Source: an uncultured Oscillospiraceae bacterium
Lineage (GTDB): Bacteria; Bacillota; Clostridia; UBA1212; UBA1255
Length of the DNA stretch: 5,298 nucleotides
Assembly (NCBI GenBank): GCA_902462635.1
Contig: CABQCN010000121.1
Coordinates: forward strand, 1 to 5,298
Direction of reading: 5' to 3'
The position numbers and the translations under genes are program-made. Below, in pieces: positions 1-5,298 of the stretch. The notes beneath the pieces are model-generated. The model saw nothing but the letters and a program-made list of their open reading frames with translations. It made no database searches and had not been told where the DNA came from. The stretch's first letter is position 1; each line of letters begins with the position of its first letter.

Positions 1-424
1 GTTATATGACGAGATCAAAGCCTGCTGCGTTTCTTACGGTGTGTGTATGATCGGAAATGAGCGGATCGATGAAATCAACATTTTACAGGCGACCTATGAA
101 GCGATGCGGGAGGCCATCCGGATTGCGTCGGCTGCCGCCGGAAGAAATCCGGAGCAGCTCCTTGTGGATCATGTCCGTATTCCCGCAGTGGAAATTCCGC
201 AGCTTTCGATTACGCACGGCGACGCGCAGAGCGTTTCGATCGCATCGGCTTCGATTCTTGCGAAAGTAGAACGAGACAGGCTGATGAAGCAATATGACGA
301 ACGCTATCCGCAGTATGGATTTGCAAAACATAAAGGATACGGCACAAAACAACATTACGAAGCCATTGCGGCATACGGTCCGTGCGAAATTCACCGGCGG
401 ACTTTTTTGAAAGGCAGAATTTAG
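1..424 (+). CDS. rnhB: Ribonuclease HII, C-terminal part (5' end cut by window edge)
   Basis: RNase HII cuts the RNA strand of RNA-DNA hybrids and incises at single ribonucleotides misincorporated into DNA, starting ribonucleotide excision repair in the cytoplasm. The frame is open from base 2 and ends at TAG 422-424, giving 140 residues. Family proteins are usually about 200-260 residues, so the N-terminal part with the DEAG catalytic Asp-Glu pair lies outside the window. What is visible is diagnostic: the IDEINILQAT segment, an Asp in LLVDH (codon 167-169), a second Asp in HGDAQSVSIASASILAKV (codon 221-223), then RDRLM, YGFAKHKGYGT and a HRRTF tail. The two Asp residues match the third and fourth metal-binding carboxylates of the family. 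The GTG at 41 is internal, because homology continues upstream of it. The next gene starts one base after the stop, which implies cotranscription. The call is firm; only the missing N-terminus is unknown. Confidence 0.95.
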   Translation, partial: LYDEIKACCVSYGVCMIGNERIDEINILQATYEAMREAIRIASAAAGRNPEQLLVDHVRIPAVEIPQLSITHGDAQSVSIASASILAKVERDRLMKQYDERYPQYGFAKHKGYGTKQHYEAIAAYGPCEIHRRTFLKGRI

Positions 425-425
425 A

Positions 426-1031
426 ATGAAAGTAAAAAATGCAAAATTTGTAATATCGGCCGTGTCGCCGAAACAATATCCCGAAGGAAATCTGCTGGAG
501 GTTGCTTTTGCGGGCCGTTCCAATGTCGGGAAATCGTCTCTGATCAATGCGCTGGTCGGCAGAAAAAATTTGGCGTACAGCGGTTCGCGCCAGGGAATGA
601 CCCGCCAGATCAATTATTATAACTTGGACGATGAGCTGCATTTTGTGGATCTTCCCGGATACGGATACGCCGCGGTATCGAAAAGCGAAAAAAATTTGTG
701 GGGAAAAGTGATCGAGGATTATTTGAATGTCCGTCCGCAGCTTTATTTAGTGATATTGCTTTTGGATATCCGTCATAAGCCGTCGAAAGACGATGAATCG
801 ATGTACCGGTGGATTCTGGATGCGGGGATCGATTATTTGGTTGTCGCTACGAAATCCGATAAAATCAGCAAGCAGCAAAGGAAAAATAACGTTTCGTTAA
901 TAAGAAACACTTTACAACTCCCCCCGGAAAAGGATATTATATGCGTATCGGCCCAGAACAGGACGGGCATAGAAGACCTGTGGGCCGCAATCGACGAATA
1001 TATTGTAGAAGAGGAAGAGGACCCGAGATGA
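426..1031 (+). CDS. ysxC: Ribosome biogenesis GTP-binding protein YihA/YsxC (EngB)
   Basis: This is a 201-residue TRAFAC-class GTPase, the usual size for the family, which acts in late assembly of the large ribosomal subunit and is essential in several bacteria. All G motifs are present: G1 P-loop GRSNVGKS at 30-37, a G2 Thr at 59, G3 DLPGYG at 75-80 (the DxPGYG signature of this family), G4 TKSDK at 142-146 and G5 VSAQ at 174-177. The N-terminal FVISAVSPKQYPE and the FAGRSNVGKSSLINAL segment are typical. The ATG at 426 follows the rnhB stop by one base; an AAGG at 411-414 inside rnhB can serve as ribosome binding site. The C-terminus is acidic (EEEEDP), and its codons encode the purine-rich ribosome binding site of the next gene. 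One oddity is that the G2 region reads RQGMT, where many relatives have PGKT or PGRT. The call is secure. Confidence 0.96.
   Translation: MKVKNAKFVISAVSPKQYPEGNLLEVAFAGRSNVGKSSLINALVGRKNLAYSGSRQGMTRQINYYNLDDELHFVDLPGYGYAAVSKSEKNLWGKVIEDYLNVRPQLYLVILLLDIRHKPSKDDESMYRWILDAGIDYLVVATKSDKISKQQRKNNVSLIRNTLQLPPEKDIICVSAQNRTGIEDLWAAIDEYIVEEEEDPR
1009..1020 (+). promoter_or_regulatory. Ribosome binding site that fixes the decarboxylase start at 1028
   Basis: Two GAGG copies (1011-1014 and 1017-1020) precede ATG 1028-1030, the nearer by 7 bases. An in-frame ATG at 941 would add 29 residues, but these read as an arginine-rich out-of-frame shadow of the GTPase gene with no family homology. The start at 1028 gives the overlap ATGA with the GTPase stop codon, the classic arrangement for translational coupling. 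Confidence 0.85.
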
Positions 1032-2290
1032 AAGAAGCATTTATTACAAAGGAACAAGCGGAAAAAATCAGCAGTCAGTACCCCACGCCGTTTTACATTT
1101 ATAACGAAGCGGGCATCCGGAATGCGGTGCGCGGCCTGCAAAAAGCTTTTTCCTGGAATAAAGAGTTTCGGGAATATTTCGCGGTCAAGGCGTGTCCGAA
1201 TCCGTTTCTGATAAAAATTTTGCGGGAAGAAGGCTGTGGAACGGACTGTTCCTCCTATACCGAACTGATGCTTTCGGAGCGCCTCGGATTCCGCGGGCAG
1301 GAAATCATGTTTTCCTCTAACGCGACGCCTGCGGCGGATTTTGAATATGCGCGCAAATTGGACGCGATCATAAATCTCGATGATTTTACCCATATCGACT
1401 TTTTGGCGGCGCACGGCGGGATTCCGGAGGAAATCTGCCTGCGTTATAATCCGGGCGGAAATTTTACGGTCGGGAACCAAATTATGGGAAATCCCGGCGA
1501 TGCCAAATACGGCATGACGCCGGAACAGATGGTCGCGGGAATTCGTAAACTGATGGAGCTGGGAGCGAAACGTTTCGGAATTCATGCGTTCCTGGCGAGC
1601 AACATGATCGACAAAGATTATTATCCGTCGCTGGCGGCGGTCCTTTTTAAAGAAGCGGTCCGGCTGCAGAAAGAAACGGGAGCGACGATCCGTTTTGTGA
1701 ATTTGTCGGGCGGAATCGGGATTCCGTACCGTCCGGAGGAAGAACCGGCGGATATCGCATATATCGGCGCGCAAGTAGAGAAAGCGTACAATGAAATCAT
1801 CGTGCCTTCCCCCATACGGTCGCTGGCGATCAAAACGGAACTCGGGAGATATATTACCGGCCCGCACGGGATGCTGGTGACGCGTGTGCTCCATGAAAAA
1901 AATACGTACAAGCATTATCTTGGGACAGACGCGTGTGCCGCGAATCTGATGCGTCCCGCAATGTACGGAGCCTACCATCATATCGTTGTGCTCGGGAAAG
2001 AACGGGAGCCTGCGGTCGTACGATATGACGTAACGGGCGGTCTTTGCGAAAATAACGATAAATTCGCTGTGGACCGCTTCCTTCCGGAAACGGCGCCGGG
2101 CGATCTTCTTGCAATTCTCGATGCCGGCGCGCACGGCTTTGCGATGGGATATAATTACAACGGCAAACTGCGGAGCGCGGAACTGCTTTTGAAAGAAGAC
2201 GGATCCGTGCAGATGATCCGCAGAGCGGAAACCCCGGACGATTATTTCGCCACATTCGATTTTTCGGATATAATAAAAACAAATCCATAA
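1028..2290 (+). CDS. Diaminopimelate decarboxylase-like PLP enzyme (fold type III)
   Basis: This is a 420-residue PLP-dependent decarboxylase of the LysA/ornithine decarboxylase superfamily. LysA proper converts meso-diaminopimelate to L-lysine and CO2 in the cytoplasm. Seen: PTPFYIY at 19-25, Schiff-base Lys54 in FAVKACPNP, GTDCSSYTEL at 71-80, the glycine loop SGGIGIPY at 227-234, PLP-contacting Glu271 in ELGR (271-274), RPAMYGAYHH at 309-318, and the Cys-Glu pair C340-E341 in LCENND, expected to come from the partner subunit of a dimer. The region of the PLP-stacking His reads GIHAFLASN (184-192), with Phe188 where LysA has His. The usual GAY near the end reads GAH (His369). I recall both changes as shared by a subfamily annotated LysA in gut Firmicutes, so they look inherited rather than damaged. 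Substrate is therefore uncertain: diaminopimelate is most likely, another amino acid possible. The gene overlaps the GTPase gene by 4 bases. No specific lysine-pathway neighbours are visible. Confidence 0.85.
   Translation: MKEAFITKEQAEKISSQYPTPFYIYNEAGIRNAVRGLQKAFSWNKEFREYFAVKACPNPFLIKILREEGCGTDCSSYTELMLSERLGFRGQEIMFSSNATPAADFEYARKLDAIINLDDFTHIDFLAAHGGIPEEICLRYNPGGNFTVGNQIMGNPGDAKYGMTPEQMVAGIRKLMELGAKRFGIHAFLASNMIDKDYYPSLAAVLFKEAVRLQKETGATIRFVNLSGGIGIPYRPEEEPADIAYIGAQVEKAYNEIIVPSPIRSLAIKTELGRYITGPHGMLVTRVLHEKNTYKHYLGTDACAANLMRPAMYGAYHHIVVLGKEREPAVVRYDVTGGLCENNDKFAVDRFLPETAPGDLLAILDAGAHGFAMGYNYNGKLRSAELLLKEDGSVQMIRRAETPDDYFATFDFSDIIKTNP
2247..2274 (+). promoter_or_regulatory. Candidate sigma-A type promoter for the XRE-cupin gene
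   Basis: A perfect TATAAT (2269-2274) lies in the last codons of the decarboxylase gene. TCGCCA at 2247-2252, 16 bases upstream, matches 4 of 6 positions of the -35 consensus TTGACA. Transcription would begin near 2281, leaving a leader of about 32 bases with the ribosome binding site before ATG 2313. The box overlaps two consecutive ATA isoleucine codons, a codon the gene otherwise uses sparingly. A TATAAT by chance is not rare, so this is only a candidate. Confidence 0.3.
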
Positions 2291-2297
2291 ATAAAAA

Positions 2298-2303
2298 GAG
2301 GAG
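2298..2303 (+). promoter_or_regulatory. Ribosome binding site of the XRE-cupin gene
   Basis: GAGGAG lies 9 bases before ATG 2313. A nearer ATG at 2306 is in a different frame from the regulator and opens no meaningful reading frame, so 2313 is the start. Confidence 0.8.
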
Positions 2304-2312
2304 CAATGACTT

Positions 2313-2876
2313 ATGGCAAATTCAGCAAAAATCCAGGAAATCGCTTCCCGCGTGAAAGAGCTGCGGGAAGTATCGGATCTCAGTGCGGAACAATTGGCAG
2401 CGAAACTCGGCATGTCCGTAGAAACGTACCTGACCTATGAAAGAGCGGAAACTGATTTTCCCGTAAGCCTGTTATATGAGATTTCGTCGTATCTCCATGT
2501 GGATCTGACGGAGCTGCTGACCGGCGTATCTCCGCGGCTTGCAAATTGTTCCCTCGTCCGCAGCGGAGAAGGGATCGCAGTGGACCGGTATGTGGGATAT
2601 GATTTTGAGAGTATCGCGTATAAATTTATCGGTCGTAAAATAGAACCTATGATCGTAACGGTTGCGGCGAAAACAGAGACGGAGCCTCCCGCTCTCGTGA
2701 GCCATACCGGACAGGAATTCAACTATGTGCTGGAAGGGTCCATAAAGGTGATCTTCGGAAAACGGGAATTCGTTTTGAAGGAAGGCGACTGTTTTTACTT
2801 TGATCCGGTCACGCCGCACGCGCAGACGGCGGTGGGCGGCAAAGACGCAAAATTTCTGACGGTGATCTTATTATAA
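2313..2876 (+). CDS. XRE-family transcriptional regulator with C-terminal cupin domain
   Basis: This 187-residue protein has the usual length for the HTH-cupin regulator family. Residues about 8-70 form an XRE (Cro/C1-type) DNA-binding domain: RVKELREVSDLSAEQLAAKLGM, then a recognition-helix region around SVETYLTYERAE, followed by FPVSLLYEISSYLHVDLTELL. Residues about 105-185 form a small cupin barrel. Its first motif, HTGQEFNYVLEG (131-142), supplies His131 and Glu135; its second, GDCFYFDPVTPHA (158-170), supplies His169. These could bind a metal or contact a small ligand. There is no signal peptide or membrane segment. Such proteins act as ligand-sensing repressors or activators of neighbouring metabolic genes. 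The acyl-CoA synthetase gene begins 21 bases downstream, a pairing I know to recur in Firmicutes, so it probably controls that gene. The ligand and the operator are not visible. The family call is firm; the target is inferred. Confidence 0.92.
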   Translation: MANSAKIQEIASRVKELREVSDLSAEQLAAKLGMSVETYLTYERAETDFPVSLLYEISSYLHVDLTELLTGVSPRLANCSLVRSGEGIAVDRYVGYDFESIAYKFIGRKIEPMIVTVAAKTETEPPALVSHTGQEFNYVLEGSIKVIFGKREFVLKEGDCFYFDPVTPHAQTAVGGKDAKFLTVILL

Positions 2877-2881
2877 AATTC

Positions 2882-2886
2882 GGAGG
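2882..2886 (+). promoter_or_regulatory. Ribosome binding site of the acyl-CoA synthetase gene
   Basis: GGAGG stands 11 bases before ATG 2898 and 20 bases before a second in-frame ATG at 2907. The spacing favours 2898, giving the N-terminus MDYM. Confidence 0.75.
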
Positions 2887-2897
2887 TTCGATACGAC

Positions 2898-4577
2898 ATG
2901 GATTACATGCTTAAAAAATATTTACCGCGGATCGAATTCGATTCATATGAAGACTTCAAAACCAATTATCGGGTAATCGTGCCGGATGATTTCAATTTCG
3001 GCTTCGATATCGTGGATGGATGGGCGGAGGAAGAGCCGGAGAAAAGAGCGCTCGTATGGTGCAACGACAGCGGAGAGGAACGTATTTTTACATTCCGCGA
3101 TATAAATAACATCAGCAATCAGATGTGCAATTATTTTAAATCGATCGGCATTCGCAAGGGCGACCGCATCCTGCTGATTATGAAAAGGCGCTACGAATAT
3201 TGGCTCACGGTTACGGCTCTCCATAAAATCGGGGCGGTGATTATCCCGGCTACGTTTCAGCTGACGGAGAAGGATCTGATCTACCGCGTCAACGCCGCTT
3301 CCGTTAAAATGATTCTTTGCGCGCAGGATGAGAACATTATTTCCCATGTGGAAAATTCCGAGCGGCAATGCCCGACGCTGCAATATAAAGCGCTGATTCA
3401 GGAGAGCGGGGCGGATAGAGCCGGATGGATCAATTATACGGATGCTTATCGCGGACAGAGCGACGTGTTTGCGCGGCCTGCGGGAGAGGACGCCGTGTGT
3501 GCGGACGACCTGATGCTCATTTATTTTACCAGCGGGACGACGGGCATGCCGAAAATGGTGCAGCATGTACAATCCTATCCGCTGGGGCACATCATTACTG
3601 CGAAGTATTGGCAGCAGGTGGCAGAAAACGGATTGCATCTGACGGTAGCGGATTCCGGATGGGCAAAATTCTCCTGGGGAAAAATATACGGACAGTGGAT
3701 TGCCGGTACTGCGGTGCTCGGTTACGATATGGATAAGTTTGATCCGCATAATTTATTAAGCGTGATCGAAAAATACAAAATTACGACGTTCTGCGCGCCG
3801 GCTACGATGTACCGTTTTATGATCAAAGAAGACGTTACGAAATATGACCTTTCTTCAATCCGGCATTGCTGTATGGCCGGAGAGCCGCTCAATCCGATCG
3901 TCTTTGAGCAATGGGAAAAACTGACGGGGCATAAGCTTTATGAGGGATTCGGACAGACGGAGGGACCCGTCCTGCTTGCAAATTACGAATGGATTCCGCC
4001 GAAACCGGGGTCTACCGGAAAGCCATCGCCGCTTTTTGATATTCATATCGTAAACGAAGATGGCAAAGAGTGCGAGATCGGCGAAGAAGGCGAAATCGTG
4101 ATCCGCGGGGCGAAGGAAAACAGGCCGGTGGGACTTACGATCGGGTATCTCCATGACGACGCGGCAAATGCGAAACTGTTCGCAGGCGGGGATTTCCATA
4201 CGGGCGATAACGCCTGGTACGATGAAGACGGATATATCTGGTTTATCGGGCGTGTCGATGACGTGATCAAATGCTCCGGATACCGCATCGGACCTTTTGA
4301 AGTAGAAAGCGCGCTGATGACGCATCCATCCGTTCTGGAGTGTGCGATTACGGCCGCGCCGGATCCGATCCGCGGACAGGTAGTCAAAGCGACCGTCGTT
4401 CTGACGCGCGGATACGAGCCGTCCGACGCGCTGAAGAAAGAACTGCAAAACCATGTAAAGAAGGTTACGGCACCGTATAAATATCCGCGGATCGTGGAAT
4501 TTGTCACGGAACTTCCGAAGACGACGAGCGGTAAAATCCGTCGGGCCGCGCTGCGGGAGCAGGACCATAAAGAATAA
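2898..4577 (+). CDS. AMP-forming acyl-CoA synthetase (medium-chain/acetyl-CoA synthetase-like)
   Basis: This 559-residue member of the ANL adenylating superfamily activates a carboxylic acid with ATP to an acyl-adenylate, then transfers it to coenzyme A, in the cytoplasm. Motifs in order: ATP-binding loop YFTSGTTGMPKM at 209-220; ADSGWAKFSWGKIYGQW at 251-267, typical of medium-chain-type synthetases; GEPLNP at 328-333; YEGFGQTE at 348-355; TGD with Asp437, which contacts the ribose; hinge and GYRIG region GRVDDVIKCSGYRIGPFEVE at 451-470; and TTSGKIRR at 542-549, carrying Lys546, the lysine for adenylate formation. All key residues are present and the length is normal, so it should be active. 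The acid cannot be read from the sequence; short or medium fatty, aromatic or branched acids are possible. It follows the XRE-cupin gene by 21 bases and probably shares its transcript. There is no carrier-protein domain, which argues against a peptide-synthetase module. Confidence 0.93.
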   Translation: MDYMLKKYLPRIEFDSYEDFKTNYRVIVPDDFNFGFDIVDGWAEEEPEKRALVWCNDSGEERIFTFRDINNISNQMCNYFKSIGIRKGDRILLIMKRRYEYWLTVTALHKIGAVIIPATFQLTEKDLIYRVNAASVKMILCAQDENIISHVENSERQCPTLQYKALIQESGADRAGWINYTDAYRGQSDVFARPAGEDAVCADDLMLIYFTSGTTGMPKMVQHVQSYPLGHIITAKYWQQVAENGLHLTVADSGWAKFSWGKIYGQWIAGTAVLGYDMDKFDPHNLLSVIEKYKITTFCAPATMYRFMIKEDVTKYDLSSIRHCCMAGEPLNPIVFEQWEKLTGHKLYEGFGQTEGPVLLANYEWIPPKPGSTGKPSPLFDIHIVNEDGKECEIGEEGEIVIRGAKENRPVGLTIGYLHDDAANAKLFAGGDFHTGDNAWYDEDGYIWFIGRVDDVIKCSGYRIGPFEVESALMTHPSVLECAITAAPDPIRGQVVKATVVLTRGYEPSDALKKELQNHVKKVTAPYKYPRIVEFVTELPKTTSGKIRRAALREQDHKE

Positions 4578-4591
4578 AAAGAGGTGCGGGT

Positions 4592-5298
4592 ATGGATTGC
4601 GTCAGGATCGGCATCGTAGGACTCGGCAACATGGGAACGCTGACGGCGAATTTTATTCACGCGGGAGAAATTGCGCATTGTGTGATCGGAGCGGTCTGCG
4701 ATAACCGGACGGAACGTATCGCCTATGCGAAAGCGCATTATGCGGAGGTCCCGGAAACTTGTTTTTATGAAGATTTCCGGGAGATGCTTGCCACGGCGCC
4801 GATCGACGCCGTCTATATTGCGACGCCGCATTATCTGCATCCGGCCGTTGCGATCGAAGCGTTTTCGCGTGGCCTGCATGTGATTACCGAAAAACCGGAA
4901 GCAGTGTATACGGAAGCGGCGCGGGAGATGAATGCAGCGTATGCCGCGGCCGCAGCTGCTCATCCGCATCTGAAATACGCCATTATGTATAATCAGCGTA
5001 CCAATCCATATTATCAGCGGATCCGGGAAATGATCCGTTCCGGGGAACTCGGCGTTTTACGCAGGGCCGTCTGGAATATTACGAACTGGTACCGGACGCA
5101 GGCTTATTTCGATTCTTCCGGATGGCGCGCTACCTGGGAAGGAGAGGGCGCCGGCGTGCTGATCAATCAATGCGTCCATAATCTGGATCTATGGCAGTGG
5201 CTGCTCGGCATGCCGGACCGAATTCGGGCGTTTGCCTATGAAGGCAAATATCACGAAATCCAGGTAGAAGACGACGTGACGATTTATGCGGAGTATGG
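4592..5298 (+). CDS. Gfo/Idh/MocA-family NAD(P)-dependent oxidoreductase, N-terminal part (3' end cut)
   Basis: The frame is open from ATG 4592 to the window edge with no stop, giving 235 residues of a protein normally about 330-400 long. GAGG at 4581-4584 lies 7 bases upstream. The N-terminal Rossmann fold starts at once: VRIGIVGLGNMG holds the GxGxxG dinucleotide loop at 10-15. DAVYIATPHYLHP (72-84) and the family EKP motif at 100-102 (catalytic-type Lys101) follow. The C-terminal domain begins with IMYNQRTNPYY (131-141) and includes GAGVLINQCVHNLDLWQWLLG (187-206), with conserved His196 and Asp199, then VEDDV at 225-229. Members oxidise or reduce sugars, inositols, amino-sugars or related polyols using NAD(P). 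The substrate is not determined. It starts 14 bases after the synthetase stop, so it is likely in the same operon. A run of six alanines (118-123) is a mild oddity. Confidence 0.92.
   Translation, partial: MDCVRIGIVGLGNMGTLTANFIHAGEIAHCVIGAVCDNRTERIAYAKAHYAEVPETCFYEDFREMLATAPIDAVYIATPHYLHPAVAIEAFSRGLHVITEKPEAVYTEAAREMNAAYAAAAAAHPHLKYAIMYNQRTNPYYQRIREMIRSGELGVLRRAVWNITNWYRTQAYFDSSGWRATWEGEGAGVLINQCVHNLDLWQWLLGMPDRIRAFAYEGKYHEIQVEDDVTIYAEY

Noticed and set aside
41..43. GTG as the start of a short independent gene
   Set aside because: RNase HII homology continues upstream of it in the same frame to the window edge, so it is an internal valine codon.
941..1027. Upstream in-frame ATG extending the decarboxylase by 29 residues
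   Set aside because: The extension lies wholly inside the GTPase gene, shows no family similarity, and a far better ribosome binding site precedes 1028.
2150..2155. TATAAT inside the decarboxylase gene
   Set aside because: It encodes the conserved YNYN segment and has no -35-like element at suitable spacing.
833..2413. Long open frame on the minus strand (526 codons) opposite the decarboxylase
   Set aside because: It is arginine-, phenylalanine- and histidine-rich with no recognisable domain, spans three well-supported plus-strand genes, and has no ribosome binding site logic. It is a codon-bias shadow, like the other minus-strand frames at 2943-3749, 3855-4568 and 4043-4969.
2872..2877. 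TATAAA at the end of the regulator gene as a promoter for the synthetase
   Set aside because: No acceptable -35 element lies 16-18 bases upstream (the region reads AAAATTT), and the downstream gap is short and consistent with cotranscription.
2877..2897. Terminator or operator palindrome between the regulator and synthetase genes
   Set aside because: I see no GC-rich hairpin followed by a T run in this gap or in 2291-2312 or 4578-4591, and no convincing inverted repeat.
3425..3736. Plus-strand frame inside the synthetase gene (and a similar one at 4501-4704)
   Set aside because: They overlap the synthetase or dehydrogenase in another frame and show no domain of their own.

Overview
The window looks like one compact, single-strand (+) stretch of a bacterial chromosome, most likely from a Bacillota (Firmicutes) lineage. 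This rests on strong A-rich Shine-Dalgarno sites (GAGGAG, GGAGG), gaps of at most about 20 bases between genes, and protein wording such as the RNase HII C-terminus, the XRE-cupin and the decarboxylase subfamily that I associate with gut Clostridia or Negativicutes. I cannot name the genus. Codon usage is mid-GC and looks even across all genes, so nothing suggests recent transfer.

Layout: (1) 1-424, the C-terminal 140 residues of ribonuclease HII (rnhB), cut by the window edge. (2) 426-1031, the complete ribosome-biogenesis GTPase YihA/YsxC (EngB). (3) 1028-2290, a fold-type III PLP decarboxylase of the diaminopimelate decarboxylase type, overlapping the GTPase gene by 4 bases (ATGA). (4) 2313-2876, an XRE helix-turn-helix plus cupin regulator. 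(5) 2898-4577, an AMP-forming acyl-CoA synthetase. (6) 4592-5298, the first 235 residues of a Gfo/Idh/MocA-type NAD(P)-dependent oxidoreductase, open at the right edge. There is no gene-free stretch above 22 bases, and I see no RNA genes, mobile elements, CRISPR arrays, long repeats or terminators.

How the genes may work together: the first two are housekeeping (ribonucleotide/RNA-DNA hybrid repair and 50S assembly). The last four look like a small metabolic group: an amino-acid decarboxylase, a small-molecule-sensing regulator, an acid-CoA ligase and a sugar/polyol-type dehydrogenase. The regulator-ligase pair is a recurrent arrangement, and the cupin probably senses a ligand related to the ligase's substrate or product. 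That is inference; the substrate is not visible from sequence. A TATAAT box in the last codons of the decarboxylase may give the regulator and genes downstream their own promoter.

The most notable point is that the decarboxylase departs from textbook LysA at two active-site positions (Phe where the PLP-stacking His is expected, His where the GAY Tyr is expected) while keeping the catalytic Lys, Cys-Glu and Glu-x-Gly-Arg. I find no clear evidence of a wholly new system in this window.
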